64,000 bases of DNA from Voacanga thouarsii (GCA_026120185.1 JANUWF010002066.1:558001-622000); one strand, 5' to 3'. Numbered from the stretch's first letter, positions 23,728 to 36,378 are shown. Made by a program: numbers and translations. The notes: generated from the sequence alone by a model not told the origin.

Positions 23728-25029
23728 ATGGATGATCGTAGTTAGATGTATAGGAGAACGTGCAAGGGATTAAAGGAATTACATATAAGTTTGAACAAGG
23801 GGTCAAGCGATTCATTGCTAATGTTTTATCAACTGGTCAAGCATCAGTTATAAAATGTCCATGTGCAAAATGTAAAAACAAAATGTACCTGTCTCTTGAT
23901 GAAGTGGAGCTGCACCTATATGGATTTGGCTTTGTTTCTATTATCAATGATGAACTAGTCATGGTGAGGGTATTACTCTGTTATGGTATGAGTTTGCTAC
24001 AAATATAACTTTAGCCAAGTCAAGTTCTGATAATCGATTTTGAGAAATGGTTATTGATGCAGTGGGACATAACTTTTCAACTGAACCTTTATTGTCCGAG
24101 TATGTTGAAGAACCACCTAATCTGGAAGCTTAGAGATTTTATGACGTATTGAGAGCTTCAAAAACTCCTATATGGGATGGAAGCAAGAATCACACTATGT
24201 TATCAGTTGTTTCTTAGCTTTTGAATATTAAATATAAAAATAATGTATCGGAGAAATGCTTTAATTAGGTGATGCAATTGATGAAGGAGGTATTATCGAG
24301 AAGTAATAAGCTTTCATATGACTTCTATCAAACAAAGAAGTTAGTATCCGGTCATGGCCTACCTGTTCAGAAGATACATGTTTGCCCAAAAGGCTGTATG
24401 CTTTATTGGAAGGGCGATAGTGATAGGAGGGATTGCAAATTCTATGGTTATGGTGGTAGATATATGGCGAAGAAGAAAGTTGCAAAGAACAAACAACAAA
24501 AAGAAGTCCCTTTCAAGAAGATGTATTACTTCCCATTAATATCGAGATTGTAGAGACTATTTACATCATCCACAACAATAGAACACATGAGATGGCATGT
24601 GAAGAGTCGACCGGAAGAGGACGTTATGAGCCATCCACGCGATGGTGAAGCTTGGAAATAGTTCGACTGTAGCCATCCCGAATTTGCAGTCAAAGTTCAA
24701 AATGTGCATCTTGGGTTGTGCACAAAAGGATTTCCACCATTTGGAATGTCGAGAAAACAGTACTTTTGTTGGCCTATTATTATTACCCAATATAATTTGC
24801 CTCATTCAATGTGTATGAGAGATCCATTTATGTTCTTGACAGTCATTGTTCTAGGACCTAGGAGTTCGAAGCATAAAATTGATGTCTGTCTATAACCTTT
24901 GGTAGATGAATTAAAGATGTTATGGTTTAGTGGAGTCTCGACATATGATATTTTAAAGAAACAGAACTTCTTTCTACGAGCAGCACTTATTCGGATAATT
25001 AACGACTTCCCAGCATATGAGATGCTAAA
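23728..25029 (+). pseudogene. TNP2 transposase of CACTA A, 5' part
   Basis: TNP2 is the DNA-binding and cutting transposase of CACTA elements. The start is ATG 23728 (MDDRS), but the next codon is TAG where the family has Trp. A Transpos_assoc zinc-binding domain follows with CPCAKCKNK and a HLYGFGF segment (about 23850-23935), then TNP2 core segments HVCPKGCMLYWKGD (24375-24420), LGLCTKGFPPFG (24715-24750), WPIIITQYNLPHSMCM (24770-24815) and NDFPAYEML (25002-25028). Several stops are present. It is cut by copia-2 after CTAAA (25025-25029). Only the continuation GWSIAG survives, at 39759-39768 on the minus strand; the rest of the gene is deleted. Confidence 0.9.
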
Positions 25030-25784
25030 TGTTAGTGTTGTACCCTAGAGGCAATCACTTGTACCATATATTGCATAATAATTAATAAAAGAGGCATTCT
25101 TTATCTTTTAGTTTGATTGTTATATCTTAATATACGTATAAACTGTTTGATAAAGTCCCTAATACAACACAGTGTTAAGAAAATCATGATAGAGATCATG
25201 ATGTTAGATTCCTACTACATTATGTAGTATTCGTGCTTGAATAATCCCTAGTCATAGTATTAATGAGATGGGACATTATTAATACGCCAAGACTAGCACA
25301 TGTTATATCCCTTGATTGGATTGAGCGGTGGTTCTCATAACCGTGAGTATTGTGATACTCAGGATTAATATATAGATGCTTGTTATATGAACAAGTTTAT
25401 TGGATGACCTATCTATGAGATAATCACTTAGACAGCTATTGAGTATCAGTGATAGAATCTCATTATAGCAAGTATGCAAGTATCCTTAGACTCGATATCT
25501 CTAAAGTATTTTCTTTATCGAGCATTGTACTTTGATTCTAATCTTTGGAGTGTAATACCACACTCTGGTCACACCTAATTTATGAGAATTAACATGCATT
25601 GAATATGAACATATCTATTGTAACACGATATATGCTTGTTTCATGAATCTGCAAGGTTGTATTGTGGTGATATGTGCGTATTTTAAATTTATTTGAATAT
25701 ATGATGCATTGAATTTTTAATAGTGATTTAGGAATATTGGAATGCATTATTTGATTATTGTGCCGTGAAATGCTTTACATGAAA

Positions 25785-25874
<90 letters not shown>
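25785..25874 (+). repeat. ATT trinucleotide microsatellite
   Basis: About 90 bp of uninterrupted ATT units inside the gypsy solo LTR. Confidence 0.95.
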
Positions 25875-25875
<1 letters not shown>

Positions 25876-26039
25876 CTAAAAAAGCTATTATATCCTCCAT
25901 TTTTGGTTGGTCATCTATTAATTATTTATAATAGTAATAATAATTATTATTATACTAATTAGAACTATATTGTTATTATTTATTATCTATTGAAAACTTA
26001 TCTATTGTTATAGTTGTTCCCGGTTGATGAATTATAATG

Positions 26040-26043
<4 letters not shown>

Positions 26044-26070
<27 letters not shown>

Positions 26071-26116
26071 TATCTTAATAATGTTATAACCAAATGACTT
26101 CCTTTCATTCCATACA

Positions 26117-26152
<36 letters not shown>

Positions 26153-26160
26153 TATATATA
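26044..26160 (+). repeat. TA and CATA microsatellites
   Basis: A TA run at about 26044-26070 and a CATA run at about 26113-26146 followed by TA, both inside the gypsy solo LTR. Confidence 0.9.
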
Positions 26161-29100
26161 TTGTATAATATTAAATTGTGCATTCATGTTGTTGATCTCG
26201 ATTAGCCATCATATTTTGACTTGAAGACTCCTATATTTTCCTACATTTCTCTATGGCCGACAACCATCACCTATCTGTCAAGGATTTTGTCATCTTTGAA
26301 AAGTTAAAATTTCAGCATTTGCACGTGTCTTTGAAGACCTTATTTCCTCTTAAAAACTCTAGCTACCTACCACTTTTAATTTCCAAATATTATACCTAAC
26401 AAACTTAGTCCAGCAATTTTGATCATAAGACCTCCTATTTGGCCGACAGCTTTGCACGAGTTCACGTGCAGAGATTTTTGATTTTCTACTTTACCCTTGT
26501 ACTTCTCAGAACTATTCAAAAGCTGTAGTATCTATAGGATTATGGTTTGATTGGGAGTGTGTTTGAAAATAAACAAACCTTATCTTTTCCTCCTATCAAT
26601 CAACGAACCCTCAACTACCCCTAACTTCACGATTTTTCCTTTCTATGCCTAAGGAAAATTTCAGCTTACCTTCACTCCTAGGAACTCTTGAAACTCTTAA
26701 GAACTTTAGCCATCTTTGTGCACTGTTTCTTCTCTCCAATGGTGCACGATTTCTCTTCAACTTGAACAACAAAATGCTACCATAGTGAGCAAAATAGCTG
26801 ACACACATACATATTTCTTTAACCAACTTCACAGCAAACTCTCTTCAATTTTGTTATTGTGGCCGATACACACACAACAGCTAACAACCTAGGTTGCTCT
26901 TCTCTTTTCCTAAAAGGATTTCAAGAGGTAACAAGCTTAGTCTTTCTTTTATTTTCTCTTGGAAAAAAAAGGCAGCATGTATATGTATTTTGAATGGATT
27001 TGGCCGGTTGCTTCTAATTGTCTCATTGTGCACGAAATTGAGATGGAAATTGCAAGGCCTACTAATTGCTTTACTTATCTCTTGGTGCCCAAATTGTACA
27101 TGGAGAATGCTTGCTGCAATTTGTTTCTTCCACTCATTTCTTATCATGAACTTTTTCTATTTGTCCCTTCTATTTGTTCTCTTCTACTTGTTCCTTTTTT
27201 GGACTGAATGCATATGGAGGCTGTGGATAGTTTCACAATATATGTTCCTATTTGCCTCTGCTATTTGTTTTTTTTCCTAAGTGAACCGAAAGCATGTTGG
27301 AAGCTGAAGTTTGCTGTTTATTTGGTAGCTGTCAATTGACCTCAAGAAAATGCAGGACAAGATTGGATTTTTGAAGAAACTTTTTGAAACTTGTTTTAAT
27401 ACATAAATATCATATTTTCATGTGGAGTATTATTCTTGAAGTTACTCTGTTCTATTGTAGAAATTTTTCGAATGGAAAAAAAAAGCTAAGAACAGGGAAT
27501 TTTCAGAAGTCACTGTTCACTATTTTGAAATCTGTTTTGAGCATGGTTTGTTCAGGTAAAAAGGCTGATAATGCATCCTTTTGTGTGCTTAAACAATCTA
27601 GAAAATTTGGGGTTAAAAGAGGGTCAAGGTTGGAAGTTATTAATTTTCTTTTCAGCATGGCCAGAATTGAGTCAGTTTTGAGCAGTTTGGGTTCAGAATT
27701 TTCTGCGATTTGTATGAGCCTGATTTTCTGAGCATGCTTAGTTTATTTCATTCATAACATGTTAAGCTATGTGCCAGCAAAATTTTAGGTCAATCGGAGT
27801 GGTTCATATAGGGTTTTTACACTTATGAGTTTAGACTATGGTTGCTGGAAATTGAAGGCAGCTAAGGGGTTTTGTGCTAAATTGCTAAGTTTGATTTAAT
27901 TTCGTGAGAAATATTAAAGGGTGGATTTTATGCTTTCTAAGAGAATGATGGAAGGTCTTAGGTGCTGAGTATATGTAGAGTTCATGCTTGCTGCTCATTG
28001 GTATTATTTGGGCGAACAAAGGATAATATAGGCATGATATATGCTTGGTGTGTAATATGGACTTGAATTTTTTTTTTTTTTTTTGGGATGATCTAGGAAG
28101 TGCTGTGATTAGTTTATATGAACTCTTTGCTAGATTTGGAAGATTATCAAGGGTAAGGACTAACTTACTAGAGTTCATACCCTAAGCTTAAGGATAAGGT
28201 AAGTTCCCTTACATTCACGAAATCGATTTTACCTTATTATCTTGGTTTGAAAGAAAGGTTGGTGAGTATCTCTTGCGAACTCGAAATAATATCATGGTAG
28301 CTAATTTTTGAAAAATTCTATATTTAGAAACTTCTTATTTTGAAAACTTTCTACATTTAGAAAACTTCTAATTTTAGAAACTCCTAGATTTAGAAATTTT
28401 TAAAATATGTCAAGCATGACTTAGGAGCCAATCATCAAACATTTTGATTTGGTTTGAATGTGCAAGAAATGAATTCTTGATCATGCATATACTTTTCAAA
28501 AATCATAGCATGACTTATTTGAACATGTGGCTCATTCACTATGAACACTTGGAATAAAATATCAACTTAAAAGCATGCCTTCTAAAATCTTTGTGCAAGT
28601 TGGAAAATGTTATTTGGAATTGTATTGAACTAATTTTGTAGGATCCGCTTTGGAGCCTTATGAATTGTGAAGATTGAATAACGTTGAGTACTCAATGGGG
28701 GCTAGACCTTTATACTAGCCTTTGGTTGGTCTGAGGATATCTTTCAATAGGTGGCCACCTCCGAGAGGTTGACTCTTTTTTATCAGGGCGTCAGTATAAA
28801 AGGTTGAGCCGTCCTCAGCTAGCGACGGGGTTCTGGTAGAACCGACGGCTGGAAGTGGGACAGTTGGATTGGATTGAGTGAGAGAAGGAGGAGAATCTCA
28901 CTCAGTAGGATGTACACCTACCAGGCGTTGGGGGTCAAGTGCTTCACAGAAGTGAGAGCCACCTCTGTGCCATTTCACCACCTGACGGGGGTCATGTGCT
29001 TCACCTGGTGTGAGAGCCACCTATGTGCCCTGTCATATTAATTTGGTTACTTTTAATTATTCATATCTTTCCAACCAAAATATTCTAAGAGCATTTTGCT

Positions 29101-30703
29101 TCATGACTTCTCACTACTACTTTTCAAGAAGTGAGAATTAAATTTGTAAAGAAGGCATGATAAAGCTTTTGATATACTGATAGTGCATGCATCATGATAT
29201 GTGTTTTATTTTCTTATCCCAACTCACACACGGGGCTTACTGAGATAACCAATCTCACACTATTTTGAACTCATGTTTTCAGGGTGCCTCAAGTCTTGAT
29301 CAGGTTGGAAGATCAGTAGCTTGAAGTTTTTGTTATGGAATTTCTTTGTCCATTTATTGGAGAGTTGCGTTGAACATTAATTTTATGTGGAAACTTTTGT
29401 ATAAGTATTGAATTTTTTTAAAATTAATTTTTCCTTAGACTTTCCTTAAAAGTTGAATTTCTTTTACTCTTTCATTATAAAGACCCCTAGTCTAAAGGAC
29501 GAGGTGGCATCCCCATCCCATTTTGGGTTACGTAAGTAGGTGGGGTGTTACATGGAGTCTTACAAATACTGCCTCTGAGATGGACATTGGGTACAATGTG
29601 AAGTAAACGAAGTAGTTGAGAGGGTCAATAAAGGATTCACCACTCCTAATGGTAGGAGAGTATATCTCAAGGCCACTTGTAGAAATTATTACTCATGAAA
29701 TCCTTGGCCAAGGTGACTATGTGTTGGAAATAGTTCCAAATTGATGCACATATCGAGTAATAGATTTCTTGAACAAGTACTAAAATATTTGGGCCAGAAT
29801 TAATAATATTTTGGAGGGAGTCGGCACAAATTCCACGTTCCAGACTGAATAAGATATAGTGTGATAAAAGGAGTGTATTGCACTGGTTACTTGCTATTGA
29901 AAAGTTCATATCAAGCCACTTGACTTTCTGGACTTTTGGGTGATCAAGAGTCATTGTTAGATGTCGCTCTTGATCTACTAAATATGAATTTATTAATTAA
30001 AAAAATAATAAATTAATCCTATATTTTTTTCAGGATTATTAATTCTAAAGCTGTTAGAATTAATTCATATTATGCTACCAATAAGACCAGGAAACTTAAT
30101 TGGTTATACACAATAAATGTTTAAATGCTCAATATATATTATTTAATAATATAATAGGGTTAATTAAGGGAGGAAAGTATATTTATAAGTGAATTATAAG
30201 TTTGTTATAATTCATGGGACTTGGTTGCGATTATATAAACTTCAAGGGCCCAATTATAGACATTGGATCTTGAAGGACTTAATTGCAATTAACACAAATC
30301 CTAAAAACTATAAATATAGGAATCGTTTCCTTTTTGCAGTAAGGATTCTGAGAAATCATTTCTTCATCCCTATTCTTCTCCAACTAAAACCTAACCGTTT
30401 TTCTACTACTAGCATAGTTTTGAGTGGGTTTTGTGAGCAATTCAACCTTGTGTGGATTACTATTAGAGACAATCCTACTATTAGATTGTAGTGGTGTGAT
30501 TAGACGATCAAATAGAGGGAATCAGTTCCTAGATTGCCGATCAAATTTTTGTTTGCAAGAAAATTTTACTTTTCTGCTACAAAAGGTAATCACCATTTCC
30601 TTCCTCTATTCTCATTTTAATTGCAAATACGTGATCCTTGGGCATGGATTTTATGGTTATTTCCACTGAGTTCTTATTTGATAAGCATGATGAAATCTAA
30701 CAA

Positions 30704-30716
30704 TGGTATCGAAGCC
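30704..30716 (+). promoter_or_regulatory. Primer-binding site of copia-2
   Basis: TGGTATCGAAGCC starts two bases after the 5' LTR. It is a one-to-two-base variant of the initiator-Met tRNA complement TGGTATCAGAGCC. Confidence 0.85.
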
Positions 30717-32477
30717 TTTATGTTTATGTTTTAATGGGTCTTTAATTGCTTTGAAATCATTTCTGAGCATGTAACTATATGATCATGGCTACTGTATGTC
30801 TACTACTTTGTATGGCGTGTCTAGGTTTTCTGGTTTGAAGAGTTTGGGTAATTGAAAATCATCTAGGAAATTGTTTCCGTGTGGGTCTGTTTTTCTGTGT
30901 AATGAATATTGAGTTCTTCCTGCAATCAAGCTTTTGATTCAACAATTTGGATTGTTGTTAAATTATATTATAAATTACAGTTGGCTATAAATATTGATTA
31001 ACAATGCTTGATATCAAAATTGTTTTGAATGGTCTGAAAATCACTTTACGTTTCATGAAAAAAAATTTGCAAAATCCGAGAAGAAGATGAACAGTGGTTA
31101 TTATGCTTACTGTTGCTTGAAAATTTTGCTGATTTTTGCCTCCAGAGCATACCTGGCACCGGGTACCTTCGACCCCACCTGGTGCTAGGTGCATTCTATT
31201 CTTGCATTGTTTTGTAAAAATAAATAAATAAATAATTAATTATATGATTAGAATTTATTATCTTTTCTAATTTTGAGAATAGGTTCTAATAATGATTAAA
31301 ATTTATTTGAAACCCATGATTTTGGATAAAAATATATTTTTTAAATTATATGTAGGACCTAAAATTTTTTAAAATTTAATTTCGGCCCAGAACTCTCCAA
31401 AATTTGATTTTGGACCCAGATTTCTCGAAAAATACTGATTGTGGATGTTTGTGCATTGGATATTTTATGCTGTATTTTAATCATGTTTTATTGGCATGGT
31501 AGATGGTTATAGACTAAGACCAAACTTATATGTTCATGCATTTTTATCGCTTTATTTTAATTAAATAGGGCCTGTGCATCCTGCCTTATCTTAAATTCTT
31601 TATAATTCTCTTCTCATCTAACTCCTCTCGAATATAACTCGAGGTTTCTTCATTGAGGAAATTATGTAATTAGTTTATATAGGGTAAATTGAGGTAGAAT
31701 TTTATTTACAAGAATTTGAAAACGGCAATCAAAACAAAGCGAGATGGTAAGACATTCTACTTAAATCATGTATGAACACATAGGGTTGACCATATTAATT
31801 TCCTTGATGGCTCGAGGAAATTAATTTAGAAAGTCCATAACCATGCTACGTAATTGTTCATTACCATGTTTATCAATTTATGCTACTTATTGATAAATTG
31901 TATGCATGCTAAATGATGAGACAACTAAAAGGAATAAATCCCTCAAATAATATTAAATCTAATTCCTCCATTAATATAGAAAGAATGAGAACTTTTTTTC
32001 GAGACCAGGTTGTTGGGCCTACCTAAGCCTATTTGACATTGAGTATGTTCAAGCTATGAAATTTAATTTTTAATTAATGGGTTGGGTTTAACCAATTTCC
32101 TTATCCCGGTTGGGCTAACCCAAGCATAAAGAATATTAGAGACAAGGTTGAGATAATATTAAATACTTTAATGATTAAAAGATGTTAATCACCCAATGAT
32201 ATAGTAGTTACATTTGATGTAACTGGTATTAGATACCTACCACTGAACTTAAGAGTGGCTTGTTGGGCTAACCCAAGGTCATTTTTAAGGAATTTGGATA
32301 CTGATCCACTAGGAAAGCTTCCAATAGGCATTCCTGAGTCAATAGTAGGGGCTATTGATTAGAGTAAAATAGTGGAATAAAAATGCATTTAATTAAAAAC
32401 CTGATTACTTGTATATCATGAGCATATACATTTTTAAATTACTCTATCTTTACATCTAGATCACTTGTATCATGTTG
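30717..32477 (+). other. Untranslated leader of copia-2, no gene
   Basis: About 1.76 kb between the primer site and gag. AT-rich, with imperfect repeats of TTGGGCTAACCCAAG (about 32105 and 32265). No domain was seen; the length is unusual for a copia leader, but no nested insertion with clear ends is visible. Confidence 0.6.
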
Positions 32478-33786
32478 ATGAACTTAAACTTACATAGTAT
32501 CTTGGAAACAAATAAGTTCACCGAATCAAACTATTTAGATTGGTATATAAATTTGAGAATCGTTCTCAAGTTAAAAAAGTTGCTCTACGTGCTAGATGCT
32601 CCTATTCCGCCACCTCCAGCCTAACATGCTTTTGTTGATGAGCATGCTATCCACAAGAAGAACAAGGAAGATAGTGATACTACATTATGTATTATGCTAG
32701 AGTCAATAACTCCTGAGTTACAAAAATAGCACGAGCATGTGGATGCTCAAACCATTATCTTCCATCTTAAAGAGTTGTTTGATAAACAAGCTAGAACTGA
32801 GAGATATGAAATTTCTAAGCAGTTGTTCCGTTCTAAGATGGTTGAAGGTGCTTCAATGGCTACTCATAGGCTGTAGATGTTGGTTGAAGGTGCTTGGGTC
32901 TCTTGGGTTCGTAATGGATCACGATTTCAGTATTGACTTAATTTTACAATCATTACCAAGTAGTTTTTTACAAATTATGATTTAACAACCACATGAACAA
33001 TGTTGAGACCACCATACCTGAGCTTATCAATTTGCTCAAGACTACCAAATCATCCATGAAGAAGGATGATAAGGCAATCTTGCTGGTAGGTTCTTCGTCT
33101 TCTAAGAAGAAAGTTCATAAGAAGAAGAAAAAAAACCCTACTAAGCCCAAAAGAGGCATAAAGAAGAAGGAAGCAGCCACTAAAGGCCCATGTTATCATT
33201 GTGACAAGATAGGCTATTGGAGGTGCAACTGCAAAGCCTACTTGGAGACCGTGAAGGAAAAGAAGGAGAAGGAGAAGCTTGCAAGCACTTCTACTTCTAT
33301 TCCTGGTATGTTTATGATTAAGATTAATACTGCTTTTAATAATAAGATATGGGTATTGAATATCAGTTATGGATCTCATTTATGCTATAATTTGTAGGGG
33401 CTAACGGGCAGTATAAGGCTGGAAAAGGGCGATGTGGACTTGCGAGCTGCAAATGGAGCAAAGGTTGCTACACTAGTTGAGGGACTTATCATCTTGATCT
33501 ACCTTCTGGATTAATTTTAGAACTTCAAAACTACTATTTCGTACCAGTTTTATTGAAAAACATTATCTCAGTTGTTTATTTAGGCTTATTTTGATTTCAT
33601 TTAAATTTTAAAAATAAACATTGTTCTTTTTCATTAAATGATATCTATTATGGTTCTGCAACTTTGGTTAATAGTTTATATGTTCTAGACATGGATAATA
33701 TAATTCTCAATATAAATGAAAAGAAACAAAGAAAAGATAACTCTATCAAGGGATCATGATATAGAAACCTTTCCCACATAGCAATT
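32478..33786 (+). pseudogene. Gag and start of pol (protease) of copia-2
   Basis: From ATG 32478 the gag motif FTESNYLDWYINLR, typical of copia UBN2-type gag, is readable. Stops follow at about 32623, 32729 and later. At 33190-33240 a zinc-knuckle remnant CYHCDKIGYWRCNC has Trp in place of the conserved His. A protease-like segment follows, with GSHLCYNL where DSGA/C-type residues are expected (the catalytic Asp is not visible), then the pre-integrase region ending at NLSHIA. Coding ends at the inversion breakpoint. Non-functional. Confidence 0.8.
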
Positions 33787-33800
33787 ACATTCTCGTCCTG
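33770..33800. other. Left inversion breakpoint (copia-2 to CACTA B TNP2)
   Basis: Left of about 33786 the sequence codes the copia pre-integrase motif NLSHIA. From about 33787 it codes SRPVSCEVDDV and RDRISGEKVD, a TNP2 C-terminal tail. At the mate junction near 43745 the sequence codes copia HLGHANEKC on one side and TNP2 on the other. Both copia sides include a version of the LGHAN motif, so the exact base is uncertain by about 20 bp. Confidence 0.85.
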
Positions 33801-33892
33801 TTTCGTGTGAAGTAGATGACGTATAGGTTAGAGATAGGATTTCTGGGGAGAAAGTAGATTTAGTTGGAAGAAGAATACAACCTGTAATTTAA
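33787..33892 (+). pseudogene. C-terminal tail of CACTA B TNP2 (detached)
   Basis: One stop interrupts an otherwise readable tail, SRPVSCEVDDV then VRDRISGEKVDLVGRR, ending at TAA 33890-33892. TNP2 proteins end in such acidic VDD/RDD segments. The body of this gene is on the minus strand at 43746-47060, so the tail was separated from it by the inversion. The PTTA gene of the same element follows 87 bp downstream. Confidence 0.7.
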
Positions 33893-33978
33893 ATGTACTT
33901 AAATCACTTAATCATTTACAAAAATGTGCTTCAATTGTTAAAATCTTTTACTCAATGTTAAATCTTTGTATTTTGCAG

Positions 33979-35740
33979 ATGGTTAACAAACGTTCTCAAC
34001 GTGGAACGATGCAGGACGCCATAGCTACCTCGAGATCAGGAGCTAGTTCCTCACAGAGTACAGAGACGCAAGCATCAGTACACGATGTTGGTCAGATATC
34101 ACATATAATTATCCAGACAGGCTCCAGAGATTAGGAGTCCAATCAAGAGACAGCTATTATACCTACTTCTAATGTAAGTCCCAGTTGCACGGGACCTTTT
34201 TTCTCAGACCCTAGCATCTCAGGTTTATTAAGTTAATAGGAAGTAAATATTAAGAGAAATTAATCTATGTGGCTGTTGAAATCGTATTAATTTTTGTCCT
34301 TTCTTAACTATTTTTCTATTAATTTTCATGTTAATATTTTACAGTTTCCACGGCGAGAATTTCTCGCAGGAGTAGAAAGTTACCTTCTGGATGGGATGAG
34401 TCAGACTTTCGAAAGTATGATATTGATGTTAACTAACATGGAGGGTTGTAGGGGTAGATATATCTCTCTACAATTTAGTGATGGGCTGTTTTGCATACAT
34501 GAGCAGTAGGATCCCTCTAAATTACAGGGATTGACATTCCATACCTCAAAGCCTTAAAGACGAAGTTTGGAAAGAAATATAGGTAACTAATTTTATTCTA
34601 ACATATGTAAGAGTGTTTTCTTCAGAAGTTAGCTTTTTATTTAATTAATTATTTGTTTAATAAGTAGAAGGACAACACCACGATGCCACCATAAGGACAT
34701 AGTGTCACAATAAAGATGCTATGCATAGTGCGGAAGGATTTTAAGACAAAGATACTACATCCCTTTCCAGCATAGTACGAAGCCTATTGTATGTGAAGAT
34801 AAACGGGCTAACGAAAATCAATGGAGGATGTTAATTGATTACTGGCGTTTAGAAAATACATAGGTCATATGTATAGAAGTTGACTGCTTTTATATCTCAC
34901 AATTTTTTTGCTTTTTTAATCATAAAATTGTTTTATATGTTAACTATTTTAAATATTCACCGATAGAGGCCAAGCAGAATAGACAAAATCGATCACATAT
35001 GGTATATCTACTTGTCACAGGAAGAATGTCATATTCTGTTATACAGGATCAGGTATTCAATTTATCTTATACACTATTCATTTAAAATTTATCTAATTTA
35101 CTTGAAATGTATCACACATCTTTACAAATGGCCTTACAAGGCCAACTGACATCATAATATGATATGTACCTTGCGACACGAAGGTGGCATGGTCAGTAGG
35201 CTGATGGTTTGACTGTGGTGATGATTGTAAGTAATTTTCAAATGCTAATTTTTTTTGGAGTTATCAAAATATGACAAAGACAATACATTAACCTAATATA
35301 AATTTGATATAATATTTCTTAATTTTGTAAAACCAATTAGAGACAGAGTGTCAGGCACTGCTTGAGTCGAGCGTACAGAGGCAACGAAGAATCAGATATT
35401 CCAGTGATTGTTCGGTCCAGAAATAAGAGGTCGTATTAGGTGCGAGGGAAAGGATCCAACACCAACCTCAGTCAGACAATTATCAAGTTCTACTACAAAT
35501 GTTGAGGATGTCATCAAGATTGAGGTTGAGGTATGTATGCAGAGTATGCGAGATACTATGCAGACTAAGATGTAAGCTGAGATGCAGCATGAGCGAGAGG
35601 CTTATGAGTCACGTATAGCTGTACTTCAGACTACGATGGAAGAATTATCGCGTAGTTTGGATGCAGGTGCATTTGATGTAGCCCTTATACCGCTGTCTAG
35701 TTCTTCTACTGCATCTCTTGGTGTTGGTTCCACTTCTTGA
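33979..35740 (+). pseudogene. PTTA / Transposase_24 accessory protein of CACTA B
   Basis: Second gene of CACTA elements (PF03004 family), thought to bind subterminal repeats. Exons are recognisable: ATG 33979 directly after TTTTGCAG; a Ser-rich exon ending at GTAAGT (about 34173); the core segment NQWRMLIDYWRLE (about 34830) followed by an Asn/Arg/Lys-rich stretch with HMVYLLVTG; GPEIRGRIRCEGKDPTPTS (about 35425); and a C-terminal coiled coil with MQHEREAYESRIAVLQ (35580-35640). Ends at TGA 35738-35740. Stops occur in at least four places. Introns are inferred from GT/AG sites. Confidence 0.8.
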
Positions 35741-35989
35741 CTTGTTAGATCATGTGATTCTATCGAGTCTGTCTGTGATGAGTGATATATTTTGATTTCC
35801 TTCTTATTTATATTCGTATTACTGCTTCTAATCGATTTCTTGACATTTCCTATTTCTCATACATGTAATACTACGTTTTTGTGGGACTTTGTAGATTATT
35901 TATGATTTGATTATTGAGGATATTACTTTTGAGTTGTTTGGCAATTAAGAGATTGTGTTTTATTATATTTGGTGTTGAATGGGTTGATT

Positions 35990-36378
35990 CTATTGTGTTT
36001 GGCTACAAATAAAAAATATTTTAAAAGTAAAAAAAGCCTAATACGAAAGCTACAACTATCGTGTTTGGTTGTATGTCCCAATGGTTAGCACTTAAAAATG
36101 ATGGCAATCACAGTCGTATTTTTTTTTTTTATCAAATATGACGGCTATTAGTTAGTTAAATATGATAGCATTAAACCGTCGTATGTTCTAATCAAATACA
36201 ACATGTTCGTGTTAATAAACTTTTTAGCTGATAAAAAAAAATGGCCCATTCAAATAGCCATTGTATTTGACTTTTGTATCAGCCTAATACGACAATTACA
36301 TAGTTGTTGTTGACCAAAAACAGCGAGACTTAATATGACGGCTAAATAACCGTCATTTAGATCCTTATTTAAGTAGTG
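35990..36378 (+). repeat. Subterminal repeat zone of CACTA B, inverted end
   Basis: Repeated TACGAC, GACGGCTA, TAAACCGTCGTAT and relatives, up to the terminal AAGTAGTG. The same motif family fills 54760-55108. The motif is unrelated to the GCGAGGG units of element A. Confidence 0.85.

Larger units (their letters stand above)
17786..25029 (+). mobile_element. CACTA element A, left part
   Basis: Begins CACTATAAGAAAGGTAGG, a CACTA terminal repeat, preceded by TTT (17783-17785). The matching end of this element, CACTACAAGAAATG with the same GCGAGGG-type subterminal repeats, is at 37319 in reverse and is preceded by AAA, the complement of TTT. The element thus has a 3-bp duplication once the inversion is undone. 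Contents: a subterminal repeat zone, a non-coding leader and a TNP2 transposase interrupted at 25029 by copia-2. The repaired span would be about 22.4 kb including nested insertions, or about 9.2 kb without them. Confidence 0.85.
25551..29552 (+). mobile_element. Solo LTR of a Ty3/gypsy element (4,002 bp)
   Basis: Begins TGTAATACCA, ends GGGGTGTTACA, and is flanked by the 5-bp duplication TGGAG (25546-25550 and 29553-29557). No internal gag-pol, so it is a solo LTR left by LTR-LTR recombination. Ends and internal blocks (GTTGAGTACTCA near 28685, GGTGGCCACCTCC near 28751) are shared with the gypsy LTR at 56808-60111. It contains an ATT microsatellite and TA and CATA runs. Open frames inside (26894-27280, 27384-27731) have no domain. 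Confidence 0.9.
25030..30702 (+). repeat. 5' LTR of copia-2, interrupted by a gypsy solo LTR
   Basis: Two pieces, 25030-25550 and 29553-30702, total 1,671 bp and match the 1,667-bp 3' LTR at 39774-41440 (reverse) along their length. Starts TGTTAGTGTTG and ends TCTAACA right before the primer site. The join CTTTGGAG / TCTTACAA is intact in the 3' LTR, which fixes the insertion point. Confidence 0.9.
25030..33786 (+). mobile_element. Copia-2, 5' half (split by inversion)
   Basis: A Ty1/copia element with 5' LTR 25030-30702 (itself interrupted), primer site, gag and protease, stopping abruptly within the GAG-pre-integrase domain near 33786. Its continuation (integrase, RT, RNase H, 3' LTR) is at 39774-43745 on the opposite strand, starting in the same domain. 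The flanking CTAAA (25025-25029) pairs with TTTAG (39769-39773), its complement, beside the 3' LTR. Undoing the inversion gives an element of about 8.7 kb without the nested solo LTR. Confidence 0.9.
33787..36378 (+). mobile_element. CACTA element B, inverted part (tail, PTTA and terminus)
   Basis: Ends ATTTAAGTAGTG at 36378, the reverse of a CACTAC... terminus, followed by ATG (36379-36381). The other terminus is TTTTTGTAGTG at 55108 followed by CAT (55109-55111). Once the inversion is undone, CAT flanks both ends. Both ends share CGTCGTATT/AATACGACGG subterminal repeats. The repaired element is about 14.0 kb, or 8.7 kb without the LINE. Confidence 0.85.

Noticed and set aside
26894..27731. 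Frames of 115-128 codons as host genes
   Set aside because: Inside the gypsy solo LTR, hydrophobic or low-complexity, no domain.
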